DNA of 64,000 nt, taken from contig NC_092677.1 of the NCBI RefSeq assembly GCF_964355755.1, positions 10,686,601-10,750,600 on the forward strand, read 5' to 3'. The DNA is from Antedon mediterranea (lineage: Eukaryota; Echinodermata; Crinoidea; Comatulida; Antedonidae). Each line of letters starts with the position of its first letter. Position 1 is the first letter of the stretch. The translations under genes and the position numbers were made by a program. Shown here one piece after another: positions 15,941 to 26,679 of this stretch. The notes beneath the pieces are model-generated. The model was not told the DNA's origin. It was given only the letters and a program-made list of their open reading frames with translations, and ran no database searches.

Positions 15941-15995
15941 TATCTTTTCGTATGTTTATAAACTGTGCTCAAGTGGACCCTTTAAATAAGGTCTC

Positions 15996-16790
15996 CACTT
16001 GTTTAGGCCTGACATTTACAACCCTCAAAATATCTCTCTTTCAAAATAAAAGAAAAACAATATTCCTTATTTTCCATTACAAAAAAATTTCGTAGAGGTT
16101 CGAACCTGGCCCGGCTAGAGCTGAGAGTACTCAAACATTACCTGACCATACAAAGTAGTACATGACTAAACAGCTGATAATAGTCTATTTATACGTGTAT
16201 TAGGCCTACGTAATTCATCAATGCCATGCAACTTTGTTTCTGATTTTAAAAAAGGTCAACTTGTTTAGGCCTGACATTTACGACCCTCAACATATCTTTC
16301 AAAATAAAAAAAAAAAAAAACAATATTCATTATTTTCCATTAAAAAAAATATCGTATAGGTTGGAACCCAATCTACTAGATTTGCACCTAAACCTGAGCA
16401 TTACCCGTTACGCCACGAAGTAGTATGACTGAACAGCTGATAATAGCCTATTTATACGTGTAATTCATCATTACATCAATAATGCCATGCAACTTTGTTT
16501 CTGATTTTAAAAAAGGTCCACTTGTTTTATTTTAGGCCTGACATTTACAACCCTCAAAATATCTCTCTTTCAAAATAAAAGAAAATAACAATTAGTCATC
16601 ATTTTCCATTAAAAACAAATATCCGTAAAGGTTCGAACCCAATCTACTAGAGCTGAAAGCACCCAAATCTGAGAATTACCCGTTACGCCACAAAGTAGTA
16701 CATGACTAAACAGCTGATAATAGTCTATTTATACATGTATTACGTAATTCATCATTACATCATAAATATCATATTAACCTTGTTAAAACC
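15996..16790 (-). repeat. Three tandem tRNA-derived SINE copies
   Basis: A unit of about 260 bp beginning CTTGTTTAGGCCTGACATTT is repeated at 15997, 16259 and about 16519. On the minus strand each carries an A-box-like GTGGCGTAACGGGTAATGCT (clearest in copies two and three) and a B-box-like GGTTCGAACCT or GGTTCCAACC. The arrangement suggests local tandem duplication rather than three independent insertions. Confidence 0.7.
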
Positions 16791-16795
16791 AAAAT

Positions 16796-17040
16796 GACCA
16801 GTTAACTCAGTCGCCTGAGCATCGTGTTGACAACACGTATGTCGTGGGTTCGATTCCCACGCTGGTCGGTGGAATAGAGTAAAAGGTATGCGACCAACTG
16901 TGTTTGGGGTTCACAGAATTATACGTCCCCCTTTCCACCACACATCATGAGGCGACAACATCAAAGCATCTGGTGATGTGCTGGAAACGACCCCAAAAGG
17001 CTGTGGCAGGACCTTAGTGCTGAGGCAGGGAGAGCACATT
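16796..17040 (+). repeat. SINE with a tRNA-Val(GAC)-like head
   Basis: Bases 16796-16868 fit a 73-nt tRNA outline. A 7 bp acceptor stem pairs GACCAGT with GCTGGTC, the anticodon loop is TTGACAA, and the T arm is GTGGGTTCGATTCCCAC. The D loop lacks the invariant GG and two stem pairs are mismatched. A non-tRNA body (CGACAACATCAAAGCATCTG, GGCTGTGGCAGGACCTTAGT) follows, so I call it a SINE head rather than a working tRNA gene. Confidence 0.65.
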
Positions 17041-17559
17041 TAACATATTTTTTTTATTTAATTTTGTTTTTCAACCTGTATTCGATCTCGTAAATTTTAT
17101 GTTTGCCGCCTTCAATTTTAAAAGAAATTTAATTTATTATTTGCATCGGGTGGGCCGGATGGATGGAGGGTCTTCTTTCAAGAGCCAAATATTATATTGT
17201 ATGTGTATATTTTTTAGCTCTTAGCGTTCCATAGTAAATAAATGAATTTTTGTTTTTTTAAGAAGATCGTTCGTGCGTCGCGTGTGTGGTGTGCAAGTGT
17301 CAGAAACTTTATTTATTAAATGTGTGCTTTTTGACAGTAATTCATAATAAGGTTGGTATAAAATAATTATAAATTGACTAAAATAAAGAAAATGATACAA
17401 AAATGTGTAGCCTAATAACAATGCGTATGTTTAATAATGTTTTCAGTTGCTAGGCGAGGCAGGTGGTGGTCTAGGCCTAGTCTGCGTGAATTTCTTGGTA
17501 TTTTGTCCGTCTGCTCTGACTGGCTGAGCTCGTCTCGCCCGCCCCCCGGCCGCAGTAGT

Positions 17560-19325
17560 TGGGCGGCCTGCGATTTTTTTTTTCGTACATAAGTAAAAAT
17601 AAACATTATTAATTCATCAGTTAAATTTTCTTGTTCCGTGTGCACCCAAGCGTATAGCAACAAGAAGTGATTACACAAGTGCGGTATGGTGTTTTTAATA
17701 TAATTTACGCCGTGGTTAGGATTCCGGCACCGGAACTCAACTGCCCAGCGTTAGGGAATCCGACACGCTATTGCGCATGCCCAGAGTGAGGTAATCGGCG
17801 ACTCTATACAGACTAAATAGCGATAGATCATTTTTAATAGCAGCGCCACGGCGAACTAGGCCTAGTGTAGATGCCTACTAATAGGCCACTAATCTAGTAA
17901 GTAGGCCACTAATCTAGTAAGTAGGCCTACCAGTTAGACGTGACCAGTGGGCCTATTTATTTCGTAATTAAAGGAGTGGTTGCTTCATTCATATATAAAC
18001 TTCATATAATGATTTATATAATTACATGACTAGTTTTATGATTTTTCAAGTACAAAATAAAAGATTTCATATAACGCATTATACTGTACATAACATGCAA
18101 CCATATACAAGTTGATTTGTTGACGGCAGTTGCCGCGCGGATGTGAAAATACAGAACTGTTCGGGAAGTTGGGGTCACAACGCTACGCTCATTTCTTGAA
18201 ATACGCATTATGACACTGGGCAGGCCTGTGTTTCTTTATTCTGAAAAAAATCATAGGATAAAAACACAATAAAGTACCGATACGGCAAACTTATTTCCAT
18301 TGTGGTCCTATATACATTGTGTTTTTCTCCCGTTCCGAACTTCATACTTCTTCTGTCTAATAAAATTACAGCATACGATTCTTAAGATACTGATTCTTAT
18401 CAATATCATAATTATTTTAACGTGTGGCGTAGTCGTATTTTAATTATTAATTCATATATGGCCTAGGCCAAGTTTCATCCATCGCTCCCTTGCTCGCCCA
18501 ACGACTAACTACAGTAAATCCCTATAAACACTCCGAATCTCGGTGGTGCAGGTGTGGTGTGTGGCATTAGTCTCTGGGAATGCGCAATAGCGTGTCGGAT
18601 TCCCTAACGGTGGGCATTTGAGTTCCGGTGCCGGAATCCTAACCACGGCGTATAATTTATTACTAAAGAATTACGTGTTAACATTATAGTTTCTATTAAT
18701 ACTATTAGGCCTAATTATTAGTCTCTAAACCCATGTCTATTCTAGTGTAGTAGCTGTGTGGGTGTGTGTGACGTGTGTGTGTTAGGTATGACACAATCCG
18801 AGTAATAAGTCAGCAAAATTAAACAATAAACATTACACAAAAATAAATGTTTTATTCTCGTGGGTCTAATCTTTCCATCTCATGTGTTCATATACGCGCA
18901 TTTTTAAAGTTCCTTTGAGTACATGCATATTGTTTGATAATAAAATAGCAGAATTAAAAAAATACAGTACACAAATTATACACATTCTATATTCTTGTGG
19001 GTCTAAGCTTTCTTTGGGCTATGTCCAATGAATTACTACTTAGTTTAATGTCTTGCCTAGCTGTCGATTAGCCTCGACTCGACACATTTTGCATAGTGGT
19101 GTGTGTGAAGAAGAGTGCGCAAAGGCAATCGCGTGAATTGACTTAGAATACTAGGCCTACTGTGTAGAAAGTATCGTATCGCAGTTGTGTAATCACTTCT
19201 TGTTGCTATACGCTTGGGTGCACACGGAACAACAAATTTAACTGATGAATTATTCATGTTTATTTTGTGACGTTTCATGAGGGTCCCCAACTTATGTACG
19301 AAAAAAAAAATCGCGGGCGGGCTAG
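17560..19325. mobile_element. Long inverted-repeat element holding a second element
   Basis: Left arm about 17560-17695 and right arm about 19172-19325 are inverted copies: GTGTGCACCCAAGCGTATAG with AACAAGAAGTGATTACACAA at left, mirrored at right from TTGTGTAATCACTTCTTGTT. The outer ends read CGTACATAAG and CTTATGTACG next to poly(T)/poly(A). The 1.5 kb between the arms contains the element at 17708-18650. No transposase frame is present. Confidence 0.75.
17708..18650. mobile_element. MITE with CGCCGTGGTTAGGATTCCGG ends (nested)
   Basis: The left terminal repeat spans 17708-17775 and runs through GGAATCCGACACGCTATTGC. The right one spans 18575-18650 inverted, ending CCGGAATCCTAACCACGGCG. TIRs of about 70 bp flank 800 bp of non-coding DNA. 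AT-rich flanks (TATAATTTA type) may be target-site copies. Related fragments lie at 12728-12775 and, much decayed, near 20990-21050. Confidence 0.8.
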
Positions 19326-19719
19326 TACGAGAAACTGCTGCAGACGGAGGCTAACTCTACTAGGTGGAACGATTTTGTTTGTGTGTGTGGATGATCTAAC
19401 ACCAGTGGCAGATTCAGAATTTTGAAATAGAGGACCCCACACATTGAATTGCCTAAAATTAAAAAAAGAGCCTGGGCATTTTTTAGATGTAATGAATCCG
19501 CCGGGACGATTCGGGCCACTTTTGGTGTGACGATTCTGCCCACCTTTGGGCCGAAACATCCCACTTTGTGGGCCGAAACGTCTTACTTTAGACCAAATTT
19601 ATATTCATATTTTTTGGTATTTATCAAGTTTTTAAATAAATAATCCGTATTTTATTGATATTGTTGACAATGTTGATATAGGCTAAGCTAATATTATTAT
19701 TATTACTGCCTTTCCGCTG

Positions 19720-20045
19720 AAAAGTCTGCCGACATTTCCGCTTGGGCTGCTCCGTAAATCTATTTTACCAGTTTCTTCCAGTCTGATCTTTCATTGGCTA
19801 GTTCTTTAAGTTGTTTCTTGTCTTTCTTGGTTTTCAATTGTCCGGGATACTTAATGTCTGTGTTATGCTTATAAAGGGTGAGTTATTGGTAGGGTGGTTC
19901 TCGGTCTTCCTCGAAATTTTATATTGGTAGTGTTGCTGAAATAATAGATTATTGCTGTGTTGGCTGGTGTACATGGGTCTTGTCTAAGTATGTGACCTAC
20001 AGTAATAGTCTCCATCTTGCGTCGACTATTTCTAAGCTAATATAT
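19720..20045 (-). pseudogene. LINE reverse-transcriptase 3' relic
   Basis: Read on the minus strand, an interrupted frame includes LKELANERSDWKKLV, which resembles the C-terminal end of many LINE polyproteins (ERxxWR-L-V type). Stops are present. This is a weak identification based on that motif only. Confidence 0.4.
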
Positions 20046-20514
20046 AATATAAAATAAATTACAAAAAAAAAACATAATTTTATATTCAATTTACTGTACT
20101 TCGAAAACTTTGTTTATTTCGTTTTTTTCGCTAAGCGACCAACAGAGGGCATAATTTTTTACATCGTTGACGTGACTAAAAAATGATCATTTTCGGCAAT
20201 GTTTTCAAAATGTTTGTTTTATTTTATTTATGTATTTTATTCCTTTCAGTAAAGACAATACAAACATAAAACGTGAAAGTGGAGCACTGAGGAGAGACAA
20301 AAGCTGTCTTATCTTTATCCCTAGTAGTACTACCCCATAGTCTCTCTGAAAATAAAGTTTGGGGAAAAAAGCTTATTTTATACTTATAAAATGCATATCA
20401 AAGCCGATAAATTTAAGTGTGCCGAATTGTCCCAGGCCGAATCGTCTTAGAGCCGAATCGTCCCGCTACTTTTATAATAGGCCTAAACATAAGCAGCCAA
20501 AAATATGCCTTTTT

Positions 20515-20885
20515 GAAGAAATGGAACCATCTTCGATATATAACAAACAATGCCATGCAGCAAGCAACAAAGCGTAACCAACAGAAATAACATCGCCTTT
20601 TTATGGGATTTCAGGACACCATGTTAATTAAAAAATCGTAACTCTTCAACAGATGATCGTATTAGAAAATAAATTACTGTCAAATGTTATTAAAAGATTG
20701 GCCGATATCACTGCTAATATTTTAAGAACATTTTATAGTAACATTTTGTCCATACGACTGTCCGAGTTACAAAGTTTTATGTAACTCTTCCTTCGAAAAT
20801 CTGCTGAAAACCCTATGTTATTTCTGTTGGTTACGCTTCGTTGCACAGCATTGTTTGTCATCGATCGAAGATGTTTTCCATTTTA
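20515..20885. mobile_element. Foldback element, ~370 bp
   Basis: TCTTCGATATATAACAAACA and AAAGCGTAACCAACAGAAAT near 20530-20590 are answered inverted near 20820-20880 (ATTTCTGTTGGTTACGCTTC, GTTTGTCATCGATCGAAGAT). The loop between the arms has no coding content. Confidence 0.65.
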
Positions 20886-21437
20886 TGAGAAAGGAATATT
20901 ATTAATAATAATAATAATTATTGACTGGCAAAAACAATGTAATTGTAATTTAAAAAAAAAATTGTGTTTTTTTTTAACACTGTGGATACATTTCCGACAC
21001 TGGAATGCAACTGCCAAGCATTTGGATATATGACGTACTATTGCGTTTGCTGCAGTATTATTACGGAGAAGGGGAAGATTTTACCACTAGGACATTGTTA
21101 ACCAAGCTTAACCATCTCTAGACTATTATTAGTAAATTCCGATCTTAGTCTCATAATAAAACAATTAAACCTACATAGCATGTTGTTATAGCAACCATTT
21201 GTAAGTATGGAAAGCCATTTACGTAGCAATTGTTATGCATGTTGACCCTGTAAATACTAATCACATATTGAATTCCTTTATTTGTTTTATAATAATGTTC
21301 AAGACAAATTCAGTTGGCTATCACTTAATTGCTGCCTCTTATCTGTTAATTTAGATCTACCATGCTAACCTGTTGTCACCAACACTGCAGTTAGGAGTTT
21401 TTTCAATTACATCAGTGTAAAGTTATTGTTAAGAAGG

Positions 21438-24372
21438 ATGCCCCTCCATGTAAGATCCAGTAGTGCTGGCATCGACAGCAAGGCTTTTAGGGAAGCTATA
21501 GCAAGGATGCGGCAAGAGGTTCTGGAAAGTAGAGCCGAGACTCAACGTATCCAAGACCAGTTGAACTGCCTTATACTGCTTATTAAAAGGTGAAAAAACA
21601 TAGTAATAGTTTTACAAGTAGGCCTACAGTTATAATATTAAGTTACCAAATAAGTAATAAGAGTAAGTATTCACATGGAACCACACTCTTTAACATATTT
21701 GTTTCATTCTAGATCCTGGAAAGGAGACAAAGGTGCTACTCTTCATGTTTCAAATATAGTGGGTGAGATAATTGTTTTACAAACATTAGGAAAATTGGCA
21801 AGGATCACCATAACCCAATCCATTCAGTAAAATTCTTAAAGGTGGCAATCCTGTTACATGCACATGATGCTCTATAAACAAAATCTTAAACAAGCCTTTT
21901 GGAGTGGAGTCAATCTGTCGTGAGAAAAAATCCTGACATCTTACAGGATTTGAACCTACTACCATGGAATGTGGTAGCCAAGCATCTTAACCACAAAGCT
22001 ACAATTTCACTACTTTGCTGTAAAAAACATAAATTCTACCAATTCTTCTGTTTTTTTTAATTTATGTGAAATTTTTGTTTTTTTTGTAGGTATGAGCCCA
22101 CCTTCATCACTAATGGACGATCGTCATCGTCAGGATTGTAAAATCTATTCTCCTGGAAAGGTAAATTACTTTGTCATTTCTTTGCTCATTAGTAAGTAAA
22201 CATTAGGGCAGTTGGTATGTTATGAATGATGAGAGGATAATAATGTTTTGGAATTGTTGAAAGAATGACAATCAATTACTTCAGCTCATGAAAGTATTGT
22301 GCGATTCAACTGATAAGCATTATTGTTTTCTCTTTTCAGTCAAGGGCTATCAATCACTGGGCAATGTTATCGCTAGGCCTACTAAACAAACACTACAAGG
22401 AGCTAGAAGTGCATGCGTTGGACAGGGCCAAAGCAAGACTTGAGAGTAGAATGGCTTACTTAGAAGAGCAGCTAGCCTACCACCGTGACCTACTTGTAAT
22501 TCACAGGACTACATCTGCGAATGTAGACAACGGGCATTTCTTTTTAACGGAACAACATGTGAGTTTAGGTTTATTATTGATATATTTATTCACTGTAATT
22601 TACCATAAACAGAATTGTCAGATGCACTTGTTTTCAAATGACTAATGATATCTGAGTTTGCATTTTATCTACTGAATCTATGTCTACACTATCAAACTAG
22701 TTTGACAAGAAGTGTGATGTGCCCAAATATGGTAGTGATATGCCCAAATGTAGTAAAATGCAGTATATATATACCATCATACCATGATTCAGAATATTAA
22801 ACTCGCCATGTACAGTATATCTATATATGGCATTACACTTCATTTATTTCATATTTAGAAGAAAAATAAAAACGTGCAGGACACATCATCGAAAGTAAGG
22901 AGACCAGCTTCAGGAAAATCTAACACTACACTAACTGGTAATGAACAAGGTAGACCACCTACTGATATGTTAGATTTCATATTAAATACAAATCCAAGGC
23001 CCAAGACATTTTGCAAGGTAATAGTTATTTTTTCATTACTGTATGATTTTTTTGTGGCCAAGATGGCCAATTCTGCCGATATTTTGAGTTTCCCTCATGT
23101 GAAGAGGCAATGTTTAAATATTTATATATTTAGGCTCTACTACTTCTGGGTCTAGTGTGTTACACATTTTCCGCCTTTCCCATGTCTGAAAATCACCTAC
23201 AGTATCCATTGTCTAGTGATGACACATAAGTTTTTAATTAATATCACCCTCTATATTTGATGTATTTTAAAAAAGAATTTGTGTCATGCGCTCTCTTGTT
23301 TAGCTGCTATGCTTTCATAAACTTTTCTGGTTATGACCTCTGTATCTGAATCAGTTTTAATTTTTTTCACTGGCTTATTTTGATTTAATGGTACATCAAC
23401 ATATGACAAATATTTTTAAAAATATTATTGTATTTGTTTTTTTTTTCTTTATTCAGCCCGAGCTGTTTGATGGTAATAAAGTATTAGGCGAACGGCAAAA
23501 GCCGAAACGTCCACTTAGTGGTCATCTGCAACGGAAAGCAGATAGCACCAGAGCAAGGCCATCTAGTGCTGGTAAATATATTTTTTATTTATATTTATAT
23601 GCTCTAACTTGCACTGATAAGGGCTAGTGTTGCCCCAAAAGCTAAATTTCTGCCGGTTTTACGTTATCGTTTTTATTTAGCTTTTTGATTAATTTATTTG
23701 TCTCTCCATTAAAACCAGCCACTGATACCCACAGCATTTTCATTTTTTTCAGTAATTTGCCTTTTGATTTATGTGTATACAGTATTATATATATTAAACA
23801 ATATCCGCAGGAACTCATGGTAAAACTAGTTTGACAAAGCAAGCGTGGTATGGTAGTGATATCATGTGGGCAAATCACATTTTTTGTGACATAAATAGTG
23901 TAGACAAAGGTTTATGGACCAAACTCCAGCAGGCTTCTGTGATAGTATAAAACAATCTGAAATCAGGAAATTTATTATAATAATAATAATATCCTGGATT
24001 TATATAGCGCCTAATGTTGTGAAACCTCTAAGCACTGAACATTATTACCCCAGTCATTTTTATAATTTTCTTTTAGTTGTACTGAAGGGTGACCGACCTT
24101 TAAAGTCTGAGACAACTCGACCCATATCTACTGGAAATTTGAAAGGTCAGAGGTCAAAATCTGCTAAGGTCAGAGGTTCTGAATCAAATTACAATAAATC
24201 ATATATTAATCCAACTTTGTCAACGGTCAAAGTTGACACTCGAAATTTACATCAAAAGAATTTATTATTATCTGATGATTTGAAAAAAATGGAATTGATG
24301 GAGGAAGAGTTTACAAAGACTACTAAATTACTGCAGGAGAAACTTGGTATTAGAGACGGAAGTGTCATTTGA
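21438..24372 (+). CDS. Unrecognised coiled-coil protein, 353 residues, seven exons
   Basis: Exons 21438-21589, 21713-21762, 22090-22160, 22340-22558, 22859-23017, 23457-23571 and 24077-24372 have consensus borders and phases that sum to a clean frame. The start MPLHVRSSSAG is the first Met. Residues about 15-110 are helical and charged (FREAIARMRQEVLESRAETQ; KRSWKGDKGATLHVSNIVG). Residues about 100-150 form a coiled coil (LEVHALDRAKARLESRMAYL, EEQLAYHRDLLVIHR). The middle is basic and Ser-rich (RRPASGKSN, QKPKRPLSGHLQRK), and a C-terminal helix follows (LKKMELMEEEFTKTTKLLQE). There is no signal peptide or membrane segment, so I infer a cytoplasmic, possibly cytoskeletal, protein. I do not recognise the family. 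Confidence 0.85.
21900..22016 (-). repeat. tRNA-derived SINE head in the coiled-coil gene
   Basis: On the minus strand it reads GTAGCTTTGTGGTTAAGATG (A-box region) and, 25 bases later, GTAGTAGGTTCAAATCCTGT (B box). It lies in the second intron and looks like the head of a SINE whose body extends toward 21900. Confidence 0.65.
22676..22750. mobile_element. MITE family 1 half-copy
   Basis: TATGTCTACACTATCAAACT, AGTTTGACAAGAAGTGTGAT and CCCAAATATGGTAGTGATAT form the left half of the family. The right end is absent. Intronic in the coiled-coil gene. Confidence 0.65.
23818..23914. mobile_element. MITE family 1 internal fragment
   Basis: AAAACTAGTTTGACAAAGCA, GTATGGTAGTGATATCATG, GGGCAAATCACATTTTTTGT and a right-hand TAGTGTAGACAAAGG remain. 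The outer left end is lost. Intronic in the coiled-coil gene. Confidence 0.6.
23973..24062. repeat. Dispersed repeat, AGCGCC-type (copy 2)
   Basis: Following an AAT microsatellite, CCTGGATTTATATAGCGCCT and AATGTTGTGAAACCTCTAAG match the copy at 421-520. It ends 15 bases before the last exon of the coiled-coil gene, so it supplies part of that exon's upstream intron sequence. Confidence 0.6.
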
Positions 24373-24844
24373 AATTCTGTATGTTTATTCTTCTAACAAT
24401 GTGAATTTCATGTCCTGTAGTGTATTGATTCGGGGTGCTGGGTTGTTGTGTATATTTACACTTCAACATAATTGCTTTAAACATTATGAATTACATTGTA
24501 CAAATTGCGCCTCCTGGCAGAAGAAATGAAGATATGGATAATAGATAGTTTTTATATTGCGCTTTGATCTGGGATAATACGGCCACACTTGGTGGTTGCC
24601 ACATACGATAACCGTCTCAAAGAGCAGTGGAAAAAAAACAACAACGTTCACTGGTATTGATATTTGCGTTTATAGTGTGTACATAGTATCCGTCCTATGA
24701 CTAACAATTTGTGTGTGAGAGAAATTTGGGATTTTAAGGCAGTGATGCTAGCACTACATGTCTAGATGTACTGTACTTAAGGAGTTATTCAACCAACTGT
24801 ACCTAGAACCTTAGTGTATGGATGTCAACCATAATTAGCCTACT

Positions 24845-24920
24845 TGCCCTCATTTAACCCACCCACACCGTTATTTAACCCACCCACACCGTTATTTAAC
24901 CCACCCACCCTCATTTCTTT
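24845..24920. repeat. 23 bp tandem repeat
   Basis: About three units of ATTTAACCCACCCACACCGT lie in tandem in the 3' flank of the coiled-coil gene. Confidence 0.75.
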
Positions 24921-25898
24921 TAATCTCCATTGGTAAGAATAGTAACTCAAAATTAAATATTGTATGGCCAAACCATAGAGGGTGCTAAATTAAGAAAAAT
25001 GCAACCAAACATAGAGGGTGCTATATAAAGAAATATCTGGCAAAAATGTATACCATAGGTATATGACATATGCGGATGTGCATTGTGTGTTTTTCAGAGA
25101 CTTGGGAGGTCTGAATAACTGGTTCATGTTCCACCCACCCTGTTTCTTTTTTTGTGAATAAATAAATAATGTTTTTCCTTAAAAAATCTCATCCACGTTT
25201 ACTGATTTTTAATTTAAAATAAATATTCCATATTGTATATATTTTTTTAAAATAAGTAATTTAATCATCATAATCATCATTATTTTGTATTGATACATGG
25301 TTCAGAATAAACACAACATTTTATACTAAAGTAGTAGTTTGTCTTTATTTGTTATAGCAAATCAAAAACTAACTTAAAATGTTTATATACTGCCATCAAT
25401 TTGTCTTCAAGAAAGTTTCAACATGATTGAACTTTGACCTTTAAACATTTTCTTTTATCTTGTTTTTAGTAGACTTTACAAAACAGTAATAAAACAACTG
25501 TCACAGCAGAATGAAATACAATCAATATAAACTAAATAATAAGCAAGGTCGACATGAACAAATATTTACAATTTATAGATTTCAAGTCATGGTTACATTG
25601 ATTTTGTGTTAGTTATATTGCATCTTTTGACGCGAAATGACTTAAATTGCGTATCATCTCCATCCAAATTAATTTTCTTTTTTCTTTACCATGTCGTAAT
25701 TTAATTCTCTTATTCTCAAAACTGGTTTATTTTTGTCCAGTCATTCTTTTGTTTTTCACAATTGTTTCTATGAAAGTTATTATTACAGCTGTTTCAGTTC
25801 ACATAATTCACAAAGATCACAAATAACAGTACTACAACTTTGTCCTCTATCCTAAACCAATACTTGCGCCGTTCTAGCACCTTTGTATTCTCATTTAC

Positions 25899-26032
25899 CT
25901 ATTTGGCTATGTTAGAATGGAATCTTTTGCGAACATTTATCTTTTTGAACAATGTCTTTGCGATGGCCAAATATCGTGTTCGGTCATTCCCAGCAAGGTT
26001 ATTGCATTCAAAGACAGCAAGCAATGTCTGAA
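25899..26032 (-). CDS. Candidate terminal exon of an unidentified minus-strand gene
   Basis: After a minus-strand acceptor TATTGTACAG (AG at 26034-26033) an open frame of 43 residues runs to TAG at 25901-25899. It contains LLAVFECNNLAGNDRTRYLA, then IAKTLFKKINVRKRFHSN. The composition is that of a globular, helical protein end rather than of a repeat. A minus-strand AATAAA lies about 560 bases downstream, consistent with a 3' UTR. No partner exon was found between here and 26628; any others would have to lie inside introns of the mosaic gene. It could also be a pseudogene remnant. Confidence 0.4.
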
Positions 26033-26069
26033 CTGTACAATATGATGAATTCAGATAATGCCTGTCCGT

Positions 26070-26214
26070 AAAGCTCTGTCTACACTATCAAACTAGGTTT
26101 GACAAAAAAATGTGTGATGTGTTCAAATAAGGTAGTGATATTACATCATCATGTCCATATATCGGCACATCATGTTTTTGTCACATAAAGTTTGATAGTG
26201 TAGACAAGGCTTTA
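26070..26214. mobile_element. MITE family 1, near-complete copy
   Basis: The ends AAGCTCTGTCTACACTATCA and TTTGATAGTGTAGACAAGGC are inverted repeats. GTGTGATGTGTTCAAATAAG and CGGCACATCATG mark the subterminal pair. The length, about 145 bp, is the typical size of the family here. It lies between the candidate minus-strand exon and the start of the mosaic gene. Confidence 0.8.
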
Positions 26215-26627
26215 GACGGTAACCGCTAGTAATAATATAATAATTAAAGTAGTTTTGTAAGGAATTTGGTACCTAAATTATATCTCTATAACCTCTGGTT
26301 AATAATATTAAGTATATTGATTACTATATCTATTGAATTGTTTCAAAACTACAACTACAGTAAAATATTTCACTGTGTTAAATCAGCTATAAAAATCAAT
26401 AGTCTTAATTTGTTGAGAAGACCAATCAATATTGATTTTTAATATACTTCTATCGAACTCATTTTTTCCACTAACCTATTTTTCTTTTAAGCTATAATTA
26501 TTGATTAGTTTCAATCGTTAAAGAATTTGAATTGTACTAAAACTGACACATTCTGTTTCTGATAAACAGAAGGCTAAGATGGTATCACTTAGTTTTGTGA
26601 TGTAATCCAGAAAAAAAAAGTGTGAAA

Positions 26628-26679
26628 ATGTTTCACCTAAAAACATATGTTTTGAGTACAATTCTTTGTGCAACTATGG
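26628..26679 (+). other. Exon 1 of the mosaic gene: signal peptide
   Basis: ATG at 26628 opens 17 codons with a hydrophobic core (YVLSTILCATM) and a donor GTAAGT at 26680. In-frame stops and a non-coding AT-rich leader precede it, and the exon ends at phase 1 like nearly all others in this gene. Cleavage would fall near the exon junction. Confidence 0.8.

Larger units (their letters stand above)
14152..21437. other. 7.3 kb gene-free region dominated by repeats
   Basis: Between the divergently transcribed PDCD6 and the coiled-coil gene I see no exon with credible borders. The content is, in order: a hairpin, tandem units, a 745 bp palindrome, three tandem SINEs, another SINE, a nested inverted-repeat element, a LINE relic and a foldback element. 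A short family word, GGGCCGAAACGTC or GCCGAATCGTC, recurs near 19500-19590 and 20415-20470. Both promoters must lie at the ends of this region, but no TATA box or CpG island is clear. Confidence 0.65.
24373..26627. other. 3' flank of the coiled-coil gene, convergent terminal exon, and promoter side of the mosaic gene
   Basis: The plus-strand 3' UTR probably runs to an AATAAA near 25310. A minus-strand AATAAA near 25337 faces it, so two transcripts may end tail to tail around 25.3 kb. The stretch also holds a three-unit 23 bp tandem repeat (24845-24920), a possible minus-strand exon (25899-26032) and a MITE family 1 copy (26070-26214). The rest is AT-rich with nothing recognisable. Confidence 0.5.

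Noticed and set aside
16796-16868. Functional tRNA-Val(GAC) gene
   Set aside because: The D loop lacks GG, two stem pairs are mismatched and a SINE body follows. A covariance-model scan would decide.
19275-19643. Overlapping frames on both strands with GPKVGRIVTPK-like words
   Set aside because: They arise from the repeated GGGCCGAAACGTC-type words of a dispersed repeat; no borders or homology are visible.
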